DNA from: DAIDJM01 sp964250215
Lineage (GTDB): Bacteria > Pseudomonadota > Alphaproteobacteria > Acetobacterales > Acetobacteraceae
Direction: 5' to 3'
Assembly (NCBI GenBank): GCA_964250215.1
Contig: CAXUEX010000187.1
Coordinates: forward strand, 1 to 5,155
DNA length: 5,155 nucleotides
A model generated the notes under the pieces. That model worked only from the letters and a program-made list of their open reading frames with translations. It ran no database searches and was not told where the DNA came from. Each line of letters begins with the position of its first letter. The first letter of the stretch is position 1. Positions 1 to 5,155 of this stretch are shown in pieces. The position numbers and the translations under genes are program-made.

Positions 1-239
1 TCGCAGGCCCAGCACAGCAGCGCCAATACCGGCAACGCCGCCAAGGGCGCGCGCGGCCCGTGCAGCACCGCCGGCCAGGTGAGCAACGCCCAGCCCAGCG
101 CGGTGGCGCAAGCGGCTGCCACGCCGGGCCGCGCCGGCAGCGCCAGTCGCAACAGCCCGGCTGTGCCGACGCAAGCTGCCACCGCGCGCCACGGCATGGC
201 GTGCAGCGCGGCGTGCGCGAATCCGCTAAGGCTTCCCAT
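1..239 (-). CDS. Partial hydrophobic membrane protein, function unknown (3' end beyond window)
   Basis: A minus-strand frame stays open from an ATG at 239 to the left edge (79 codons visible, begins MGSLSGFAHAALHAMPWRAV). Roughly nine codons in ten end in G or C, which supports coding in this frame, whereas overlapping plus-strand frames read as Arg/Gln/Ala-rich nonsense. The product is very hydrophobic, with likely membrane segments near residues 17-34, 38-58 and 66-79, so I read it as the N-terminal part of an inner-membrane protein. No family motif is recognisable. No good Shine-Dalgarno precedes the ATG, and a second in-frame ATG at 197 (codon 15) is an alternative start. It diverges from the cytochrome b gene across 53 bp, so the two may share a control region. 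The call rests on codon use and hydrophobicity only. Confidence 0.55.
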   Translation of the reverse strand, partial: MGSLSGFAHAALHAMPWRAVAACVGTAGLLRLALPARPGVAAACATALGWALLTWPAVLHGPRAPLAALPVLALLCWAC

Positions 240-250
240 GCCGGCCGGAT

Positions 251-268
251 GGCGGGCGGCGGGCGGCG
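251..268. repeat. Short GGCGGGC tandem repeat in the divergent gap
   Basis: Two perfect copies of the 7-mer GGCGGGC (251-257 and 258-264) are followed by a partial third copy (GGCG). They lie in the 53-bp space between the two divergent starts at 239 and 293. The palindrome CCGGCCGG sits just before them at 241-248. In DNA this GC-rich such repeats arise easily, so a regulatory role is only possible. I see no recognisable -10/-35 pair in this gap. Confidence 0.35.
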
Positions 269-280
269 CGTCAATGCGGC

Positions 281-286
281 AGGGAG
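281..286 (+). promoter_or_regulatory. Ribosome binding site of the cytochrome b gene
   Basis: AGGGAG lies 6 nt before the ATG at 293 and is the best Shine-Dalgarno match near this gene. It fixes that ATG as the start, consistent with the protein beginning only a few residues before the conserved WDFPVRFFHW motif. Confidence 0.7.
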
Positions 287-292
287 CGGTGC

Positions 293-958
293 ATGCGAGC
301 GGGCTTGGTGAAAGTGTGGGACTTCCCGGTGCGCTTCTTCCACTGGGCGATCGTGATCCTGGTGGTGTTCCAGTTCACCACGGCCGAGTTCTCGGTGCTC
401 GATTGGCACATCGTCGGCGGCTGCACGGTGCTCGCGCTGCTGCTGTTCCGCGTGCTGTGGGGGTTCGTGGGCAGCAGCACGGCGCGGTTTGCCGGATTCG
501 TGCGCGGGCCCGGCGAGGCGGTGCGCCATCTCGCGCGTTTCCGTAGCGAAACAACCGAACGGGTGCTGGGCCACACGGCTTCCGGCGGCTGGGCGGTGCT
601 GATCCTGCTGCTGCTGCTGGCCGGGCAGGTGGGCACGGGGCTGTTCGCCGACGACGACATCGCCACGCAAGGGCCGCTGGGTCAGTTCGTTTCGCACGCC
701 ACGCGCAAGCAGCTCACGGCGATCCACGCGAAGCTGTTCTGGGTGCTGCTGGCGATGATCTGTGTGCATGTCCTCGCGATCGCGGCATACCGGGTGGTGA
801 AGCGGCAGAATTTGCTCTGGCCGATGTTCACCGGCTACGCCGATCCGGTGCCGGGCGTGGCACCGCCGCGCATCGCCCGCTGGTGGCTGGCCGCCGGGCT
901 GCTGGTGGTGTGCGGCGGCGTGGCGTGGAAAATCTGGTCGATGAACGACAATCTCTGA
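293..958 (+). CDS. Cytochrome b561 / Ni-Fe-hydrogenase b-type cytochrome family membrane protein
   Basis: This 221-residue integral membrane protein is a diheme b-type cytochrome that would pass electrons between the quinone pool and a periplasmic or membrane partner. The start is typical of the family: VWDFPVRFFHW with His17 at the head of helix 1. Likely helices are at about 16-30, 38-58, 98-117 and 146-166, and an extra C-terminal helix is at about 195-212. Candidate heme ligands are His17, His39, His145 and His159; the 14-residue spacing of the last two within helix 4 suits the family. LGHTASGGW (92-100) is a variant of the GHNPxGG turn common in these proteins. Length is normal for the short hydrogenase-cytochrome-like members. 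No hydrogenase, c-type cytochrome or oxidoreductase gene is visible nearby, so the electron partner is unknown. It is followed after 18 bp by the peptidase gene, probably in one transcript. Confidence 0.9.
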   Translation: MRAGLVKVWDFPVRFFHWAIVILVVFQFTTAEFSVLDWHIVGGCTVLALLLFRVLWGFVGSSTARFAGFVRGPGEAVRHLARFRSETTERVLGHTASGGWAVLILLLLLAGQVGTGLFADDDIATQGPLGQFVSHATRKQLTAIHAKLFWVLLAMICVHVLAIAAYRVVKRQNLLWPMFTGYADPVPGVAPPRIARWWLAAGLLVVCGGVAWKIWSMNDNL

Positions 959-966
959 ATATCGGC

Positions 967-970
967 GGAG
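967..970 (+). promoter_or_regulatory. Ribosome binding site of the prolyl oligopeptidase gene
   Basis: GGAG lies 6 nt before the ATG at 977, inside the 18-bp gap after the cytochrome b stop codon. It supports this start, which gives a complete signal peptide. Confidence 0.65.
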
Positions 971-976
971 TTCTCG

Positions 977-3061
977 ATGCGTAGTTTCCTGGCGTTCCTG
1001 CTGCTGGCTGGCACCGCATGGGCCGGCACCGTGGTTCCCGCCGACACTTCCGACCCTTATGCGTGGCTGGAGACCGTGCAGGGCAAGCGCGCGCTGGATT
1101 GGGTGCGCGCGGAGAACGCCCGTTCGCTCGCCGTGCTGCAGGCCGATCCGCATTATCGGACTTTCTACGATCAGGCCCTGGCCATTGAGCAGGCGCAGGA
1201 CCGCGTGCCGGTTCCGGCGCAACTGGCAGGCGGCATCTTCAATTTCTGGCAGGATGCGCGGCAGGTGCGCGGCCTGTGGCGCCGCACCGATCTGGCGGGC
1301 TACCGCAGCGCCACCCCGCCATGGACCACGGTGCTGGATGTGGATGCGCTGGCGCAACAGGAACACGCGAACTGGGTTTGGAAGGGCGCCGGTTGCGAGG
1401 AACCCGCCGAGCGGCGCTGCATGGTGGCACTTTCCGATGGCGGCGAGGATGCCGTGACGGAGCGCGAATTCGACGTGAGCACGCCGGGTTTCGTGGCCGG
1501 CGGTTTCGTGCTGCCGCGCGCGAAAATGAGCAGCGACTGGGAGAGCCGCGATGCGCTGCTGGTGGCCACCGACTGGGGCCCGGGCACGATGACGGAGAGT
1601 GGCTATCCGTTCGTGGTGAAGCGCGTGCGGCGCGGCGAGACGATGGCGCAGGCGCAGGAGATTTTCCATGGCGGCGCGAAGGACGTGCGCGTGGATCCCT
1701 CGGTGCTGGTGGACGGCGAGGGCAACCGCGTGGCGCTTATTCAGCAGGGCCTGGATTTCTTCCACACCGCGTTCTTTCAGGTGCTGCCGGCGGGCGTGAA
1801 GAAACTCGATATGCCGCAGAAACTGCAGGTGGCGGGCCTGGTGCACAACCAGCTGGTGCTGCAGCCGGAGGAGGATTGGTCGCCGGCGGGTGGGGCGAAG
1901 ATTCCGGCCGGCAGCCTGGCCGTGCTCGATATGTCGCGGCCCGAGGCGAAGCCGGTGGCGATATTCGTGCCCGGACCGCGGCAGAGCCTGGATGAGGTGG
2001 CGGTGACGAAGGACCGTATCGTGGCCTCCATCGAGGACAATGTGCGCGGCCGCGTGCTGAGCTTCACCGACGGCGCGGGTGGCTGGAAATCGACACGGCT
2101 CGACCTGCCGGACAATGCGGCCACGGGCATTGTTTCCACCTCCATCGCGAACAATCAGATTTTCCTGAGTGTCACGGGGTTTCTGACGCCGAGCAGCGTG
2201 TGGTTCGCCGATCTCGATGCGGGGGGCAAGCCCGCGATGCTGAAGCAGTCGCCGCCGCGCTTCGATGCCAGCGGCGACACGGTGGAGCAGTTCGATGCCA
2301 CTTCGAAGGACGGCACGAAAATTCCGTATTTCGTGGTGCGCCCGAAGGCTGCGAAGTTCGACGGCAGCACGCCGACGCTGCTGTATGCGTATGGCGGTTT
2401 CCAGGTGAGCGAGACGCCGCATTATCTGGGCGCGATCGGCAAGCTGTGGCTGGAGCATGGCGGCGCGTATGTGCTGGCGAATATTCGCGGCGGCGGCGAG
2501 TTCGGGCCGGCGTGGCACGAGGCGGCGCTGAAGACGCATCGGCAGCGCGCCTACGACGATTTCGCGGCGGTGGCGCAGGACATCATCGCCCGCAAGCTCA
2601 CCAGCCCGCGGCGGCTCGGTATCATGGGCGGATCGAATGGCGGGTTGCTGATGGGCGTGGAATTCGAGCAGCACCCGGAACTATGGCACGCGACCGTTAT
2701 CCAGGTGCCGCTGCTGGACATGCTCGGGTTCGAGCACATTGCGGCGGGGGCTTCGTGGGTGGGCGAATACGGCAGCACGAAGAACCCGGCGGAGCGCGCG
2801 TTCCTGGCCAGCATTTCGCCGTATGCCAACCTGCATGAAGGGCCGCATTACGACATGCCGTTCATCTACACGACGACGAAGGACGATCGCGTGGGGCCGC
2901 AGCATGCGCGGAAATTCGCCGCGAAGATGGAAGCGCTGAAGCTGCCGTTCCTGTATTACGAGGCCATCGAGGGCGGCCATTCGGCGGGGGCGAACGCGAA
3001 GGAGAAGGCCGAGGAGCAGGCGCTTTCGATGGTGTACCTGACGCGGCAATTGATGCAATGA
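977..3061 (+). CDS. Exported prolyl oligopeptidase (serine peptidase family S9A)
   Basis: This 694-residue serine peptidase should cleave short peptides after proline, probably in the periplasm. Residues 1-16 form a signal peptide (MRSFLAFLLLAGTAWA, AWA-type cleavage site). DPYAWLE marks the family N-terminus. A beta-propeller occupies roughly residues 75-400 and an alpha/beta-hydrolase domain residues 450-694. The catalytic triad is visible: Ser553 in GGSNGG, Asp636 in DDRVGP and His668 in EGGHSAG. Other residues match known porcine enzyme positions: Tyr472 in YGGF (oxyanion hole, Tyr473), Phe475 (Phe476), Asn554 (Asn555), Trp594 and Tyr598 (Trp595/Tyr599 of the proline pocket) and Arg638 (Arg643). 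Length is close to the usual 700 or so. Cys140 and Cys148 could form a disulfide after export. No frameshift is seen. It lies 18 bp after the cytochrome b gene, with no obvious functional tie. Confidence 0.95.
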   Translation: MRSFLAFLLLAGTAWAGTVVPADTSDPYAWLETVQGKRALDWVRAENARSLAVLQADPHYRTFYDQALAIEQAQDRVPVPAQLAGGIFNFWQDARQVRGLWRRTDLAGYRSATPPWTTVLDVDALAQQEHANWVWKGAGCEEPAERRCMVALSDGGEDAVTEREFDVSTPGFVAGGFVLPRAKMSSDWESRDALLVATDWGPGTMTESGYPFVVKRVRRGETMAQAQEIFHGGAKDVRVDPSVLVDGEGNRVALIQQGLDFFHTAFFQVLPAGVKKLDMPQKLQVAGLVHNQLVLQPEEDWSPAGGAKIPAGSLAVLDMSRPEAKPVAIFVPGPRQSLDEVAVTKDRIVASIEDNVRGRVLSFTDGAGGWKSTRLDLPDNAATGIVSTSIANNQIFLSVTGFLTPSSVWFADLDAGGKPAMLKQSPPRFDASGDTVEQFDATSKDGTKIPYFVVRPKAAKFDGSTPTLLYAYGGFQVSETPHYLGAIGKLWLEHGGAYVLANIRGGGEFGPAWHEAALKTHRQRAYDDFAAVAQDIIARKLTSPRRLGIMGGSNGGLLMGVEFEQHPELWHATVIQVPLLDMLGFEHIAAGASWVGEYGSTKNPAERAFLASISPYANLHEGPHYDMPFIYTTTKDDRVGPQHARKFAAKMEALKLPFLYYEAIEGGHSAGANAKEKAEEQALSMVYLTRQLMQ

Positions 3062-3075
3062 CCGTCAGCCGAAAT

Positions 3076-3100
3076 TCCTCTCCGCGACAGCAGGGGAGGA
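3076..3100. terminator. Candidate terminator hairpin in the convergent gap
   Basis: TCCTCTCC (3076-3083) pairs with GGGGAGGA (3093-3100) around a 9-nt loop, giving an 8-bp stem with one G-U pair in the plus-strand RNA. It begins 15 nt after the peptidase stop codon. No U-tract follows on the plus strand. On the minus strand the stem has one A-C mismatch and is followed by ATTTC, so either direction would be a weak intrinsic terminator. Position between convergent genes is the main support. Confidence 0.4.
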
Positions 3101-3102
3101 CG

Positions 3103-3119
3103 ACCATGCGACGCATGGT
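3103..3119. repeat. Perfect 17-bp palindrome in the convergent gap
   Basis: ACCATGCG and CGCATGGT flank a single central A, giving perfect 8-bp arms. It sits 2 nt after the preceding hairpin and 27 nt beyond the stop codon of the small secreted-protein gene on the other strand. A 1-nt spacer is too tight for a full RNA hairpin, so 2-3 base pairs would have to open. It might extend the terminator region or be a protein-binding site. No T-run follows on either strand. Confidence 0.45.
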
Positions 3120-3146
3120 GGAGGGGGGCATGCGCAAGCCGGCGAT

Positions 3147-3599
3147 TCAGTTCTCGCCGCGCAGCATCGTCGCGGAAAACGAAATCGGACCTTCCGGACC
3201 CGCCCCGTTCTTATAAGGCGGCACGGACAGATATTGCAAATACGTGCCGTTCAGAACAAACGCATTCGCCCAGTCCCGATCCGCCAACCTGAACCCGAAC
3301 CCCGCCTTTGTGAGTTGCGGCGCGGTGGTGCGCACGCGGTTATCCACCGCATACGGCGCGTTCCCCGGAATGGGATGGCCCTTTGGCGCCAATGCCGCAA
3401 TGCGAACGCCATTCCGCATCCCGGTCAAGCTCACGATCTGATAGAACCCATCCGCGTCAGGCGCGTCGTTCGTAACAAATACCCCCGCGGCGTGAAAGCC
3501 GTACGACGTGTATTGCCAGTTCCATTTATGGAATGCATCCGCGCGGCAGGTCAGCACGGCTGCGCCGAACAGCGCCGCTCCGATGATGGTTTTCCGCAT
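3147..3599 (-). CDS. Small secreted protein resembling a PEP-CTERM passenger domain, without the sorting signal
   Basis: This 150-residue protein has a signal peptide (MRKTIIGAALFGAAVLTCRADA, cleavage probably after Ala22). I chose the ATG at 3599 because it starts this signal peptide and has GGAG 9 nt upstream; an earlier in-frame ATG at 3680 would bury it inside the YdcF gene. The mature part has WNWQY (26-30), a G-x-F-x-T strand (39-43), DADGFYQIVSLTGMRNG (48-64), PIPGNAPYAVDN (76-87), GFGFRLAD (100-107) and a final ISFSAT (139-144). From memory, this order matches a large group of secreted proteins whose mature domain is usually followed by a VPEP-type PEP-CTERM anchor. Here the chain stops six residues after SAT, so it should be released rather than sorted. 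Function of the domain is unknown. Cys18 is a poor lipobox candidate (Thr at -1). It is the last gene of the three-gene minus-strand unit. Confidence 0.8.
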   Translation of the reverse strand: MRKTIIGAALFGAAVLTCRADAFHKWNWQYTSYGFHAAGVFVTNDAPDADGFYQIVSLTGMRNGVRIAALAPKGHPIPGNAPYAVDNRVRTTAPQLTKAGFGFRLADRDWANAFVLNGTYLQYLSVPPYKNGAGPEGPISFSATMLRGEN

Positions 3600-3608
3600 A
3601 ACCGGCGA

Positions 3609-3612
3609 CTCC
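3609..3612 (-). promoter_or_regulatory. Ribosome binding site deciding the start of the small secreted protein
   Basis: On the minus strand GGAG (within ACGGAG) lies 9 nt before the ATG at 3599, in the 20-bp gap after the YdcF-family stop codon. It favours this start over the longer in-frame alternative at 3680. Confidence 0.55.
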
Positions 3613-3619
3613 GTCGATT

Positions 3620-4357
3620 TCACCCTTTTCCATGATGCGCCAACGCGGCCCGGATCGCATAGACCGCGCACCCGAACCACTCATGCATCGCGGTTTCGCT
3701 TTCCACGAGGCCGCGCAGGCTCGGCACGAACGCCGCCGCCATGGGCAGCGGCCACGCCGGATCGGCCGCCGGCGCGCTGGTTACCGCCAGGCCCGCCGCG
3801 TGGAACGCGATCAGCGCCCGGCGCATGTGCCAGCCGTGGGTCACGAGATAGATCGAGGTGATTCCGGCGGGAAGCAGCAGGGTGGCGGTTTCGGTTGCGT
3901 TCTGCCAGGTGTTCAGGCTTCGCGCTTCCTGCCAGCGAACGGCTACGCCGAAATCCTGGGCCAGGCCGGTTGTCATTTGTTGCGCGAGCGTTGGCGAGAC
4001 ATCGTGCAGGCGGCCGCCGCTGACGAGCACGGGGAGACCGGTGCGGCGCGCGAGTGCGGCGCCGGCGGCCTCGCGTTCCAGCGTGGCGGGGCCCGTTGTG
4101 AAGGTTGCTGCGCTGCCCAGGAGGGTCTCCTGCTGGTCGGCGCTGAGTATGACGATGGCTTGCGGCGGCGGCCCGGTGGCGTGGTTGCGCAGCGCGGCGA
4201 GCAAGGCGCCGGAGACAATGGGCAGCGACAGAAGCGCGATGCCGGCGGAAGCGGCCCAGAACAGCGCGGGCCGGCGGAGTGCCACGCCGAGTGCCGCGAG
4301 CGGGAACAGGTTCAGCGGCGGGATCAGCAGCAGCGTGGGAAGCGTGCCGAGCGACAT
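3620..4357 (-). CDS. YdcF/ElyC-family (DUF218) membrane-anchored protein
   Basis: This 245-residue protein has an N-terminal membrane region (two hydrophobic segments, about 5-27 and 32-56) and a DUF218 domain from about residue 66. Family motifs in order are the first strand AIVILSAD (67-74), LVSGG (111-115), EARSLNTWQNA (144-154), LVTHGWHMRRA (171-181) and the terminal HEWFG (residues 226-230). E. coli relatives include YdcF and ElyC (YcbC); ElyC is tied to envelope and peptidoglycan or lipid-carrier homeostasis, while the biochemical activity of the family is not settled. The first-strand loop, usually GGG or GAG in the family, is Ser-Ala-Asp here. The gene lies 17 bp after the glycosyltransferase stop and 20 bp before the small secreted protein, so the three are probably one operon. 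No clear Shine-Dalgarno precedes the ATG, which suggests translational coupling. Confidence 0.88.
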   Translation of the reverse strand: MSLGTLPTLLLIPPLNLFPLAALGVALRRPALFWAASAGIALLSLPIVSGALLAALRNHATGPPPQAIVILSADQQETLLGSAATFTTGPATLEREAAGAALARRTGLPVLVSGGRLHDVSPTLAQQMTTGLAQDFGVAVRWQEARSLNTWQNATETATLLLPAGITSIYLVTHGWHMRRALIAFHAAGLAVTSAPAADPAWPLPMAAAFVPSLRGLVESETAMHEWFGCAVYAIRAALAHHGKG

Positions 4358-4374
4358 GGGGCGAGCGTGCGCGC

Positions 4375-5155
4375 CTAAAACAGCGATCGGAAACGCTCGG
4401 GGATTTCGGCGAAGCGGCCGTTGAACACGCGCTTCGGAGGCCCGAGGCCGTCGGGGCCGAATTCGTGCCGCGTGGCCTCGATATCGGCATCGAAGTCGAA
4501 GGGACCGGCGCCTTCGCGGCGGAACTGGTTTGCGGGATCGAGAAAGAATTCGCGGAGAAACCGCTCATCGTCGAAGCGATGGTGGCCGCCGTGGTTGGCT
4601 TCGATGGCCTTGTGGGACCATTTCACCGCGCGCAGGGTTTCCTGGCGCCGCAGCGCACGATCCCGGTCCGCGCATTTCGTATGGATGAGGTAGAGGTCGG
4701 GATCGATGTTGAGCGGCCGGTTGCAGGCGTGAAAGCCGGCTTCCCACAACAACCGGGTGCGGCTGACGAGCGGTTTGCACAGATCCGAGCGGAAGCGGAC
4801 GAAGCGACGCTGTGCGAGCAGCGGCCGATCGGGTGCCAGCGGCGGTTCGACGCCGATAATGTGGTGCAGATTGAGGCCGACCGGCGACGCGTATTCATAG
4901 GTGGTGGCGGCCAGATGGGCTTCGAGCGATGCGGCGCGGTCCGGATCGACGGCGATGAGCTCGTCGGTGTCGGTGTAGATCATCATGGTGAAGTATTTCA
5001 GCAGCGCGGCCTGCAGGTTCTGCACGAAGCGCAGCCGGATGATCTCGTCCATGGCGGTGCGCGGCAGGCGGATCAGGCTGACGCCCGGCAGGTTGGCGGT
5101 GCTGCCATCGTTGCTGCCGTGATCGATGACGAAGAGCGTGGCGCCTGGTGCGGTT
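4375..5155 (-). CDS. Glycosyltransferase family 2-type protein, 5' end beyond window
   Basis: The visible part is 259 residues and the frame stays open to the right edge. The ATG at 5052 is an internal methionine, because the 34 codons before it encode recognisable GT-A sequence: ATLFVIDHGSNDGST, the standard strand with an Asp-x-Gly-Ser/Asn-Asp-Gly-Ser nucleotide-binding loop. A second hallmark is IYTDTDELI, with the D-x-D metal/sugar-nucleotide site at Asp62 and Asp64 of the visible fragment. Later there is a His-rich stretch (KWSHKAIEANHGGHHRF) and the C-terminus IPERFRSLF. The N-terminal strand that binds the nucleotide base must lie outside the window. The enzyme should be cytoplasmic and transfer a sugar from a nucleotide sugar; donor and acceptor cannot be told. 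It is upstream of the YdcF-family gene by 17 bp, fitting an envelope-glycan operon whose promoter is not in view. Confidence 0.85.
   Translation of the reverse strand, partial: TAPGATLFVIDHGSNDGSTANLPGVSLIRLPRTAMDEIIRLRFVQNLQAALLKYFTMMIYTDTDELIAVDPDRAASLEAHLAATTYEYASPVGLNLHHIIGVEPPLAPDRPLLAQRRFVRFRSDLCKPLVSRTRLLWEAGFHACNRPLNIDPDLYLIHTKCADRDRALRRQETLRAVKWSHKAIEANHGGHHRFDDERFLREFFLDPANQFRREGAGPFDFDADIEATRHEFGPDGLGPPKRVFNGRFAEIPERFRSLF

Noticed and set aside
79..546. A 155-codon plus-strand open frame overlapping the start of the cytochrome b gene
   Set aside because: Its product is low-complexity Ala/Arg/Gly-rich with no motif, and it overlaps a well-supported gene and a minus-strand frame with better codon bias. 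It is a by-product of high GC.
1276..1995. A 239-codon open frame inside the peptidase gene, plus a 212-codon one at 2200-2838
   Set aside because: Both are frame-shifted shadows of the S9A peptidase gene with Arg/Gly/Ala-rich products and no recognisable domain.
2862..3137. A minus-strand frame continuing just beyond the stop of the small secreted protein, considered as a frameshifted or read-through PEP-CTERM tail
   Set aside because: It has no VPEP motif, no membrane helix and no basic C-terminus, and it runs antisense into the peptidase gene.
3106..3216. A short plus-strand open frame beginning within the palindrome after the peptidase gene
   Set aside because: It lies antisense to the end of the small secreted-protein gene, has no ribosome binding site of note, and has no recognisable product.
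3632..4424. Long plus-strand open frames (248 and 188 codons) opposite the YdcF-family gene
   Set aside because: They are antisense to a gene with clear family motifs, and their products are Arg/Gly/Ala/Ser-rich without recognisable features.
3681..4568. A 295-codon minus-strand open frame spanning the glycosyltransferase/YdcF junction
   Set aside because: It crosses two well-supported genes in another frame and reads as Arg/Ala/Pro-rich noise.
4375..5052. The glycosyltransferase starting at the ATG at 5052
   Set aside because: The frame continues upstream to the window edge with conserved glycosyltransferase sequence (VIDHGSNDGS), so this Met is internal and the gene is 5'-truncated by the window.

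Overview
The window is a high-GC chromosomal segment with strongly GC-biased third codon positions. The gene types (a diheme b-type membrane cytochrome, a periplasmic prolyl oligopeptidase, a YdcF-type protein, and a relative of PEP-CTERM passenger proteins) fit a Gram-negative proteobacterium. An Acetobacteraceae-like alphaproteobacterium is my guess from the style of the proteins, but nothing here proves the taxon. No RNA gene, CRISPR array, insertion sequence or phage gene is visible.

Left part (1-3061): a partial, hydrophobic membrane-protein gene runs off the left edge on the minus strand (start at 239). After a 53-bp GC-rich divergent gap, a two-gene plus-strand unit follows. It holds a cytochrome b561 / Ni-Fe-hydrogenase-type b cytochrome (293-958) and, 18 bp later, an exported S9A prolyl oligopeptidase (977-3061). 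Each of the two genes has a Shine-Dalgarno sequence about 6 nt before its start. The spacing says they are co-transcribed, but no obvious biochemical link joins them.

Middle (3062-3146): an 85-bp convergent gap holds two back-to-back inverted repeats, the best candidates for a transcription-termination region between the two opposing units.

Right part (3147-5155): three minus-strand genes are packed with 17-20 bp gaps and are read right to left. They are a family 2-type glycosyltransferase whose 5' end lies beyond the right edge, a YdcF/DUF218 membrane-anchored protein, and a small secreted protein. The small protein resembles the mature domain of a common group of PEP-CTERM proteins but has no C-terminal sorting signal. 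Together they suggest an envelope or extracellular-glycan function, with a secreted protein at the end of the operon. That link is inference from gene order.

I did not find a clearly new system. The items most worth a second look are the anchorless passenger-type protein in the glycosyltransferase/YdcF operon, the pairing of cytochrome b with an exported prolyl oligopeptidase, and the twin hairpins in the convergent gap.
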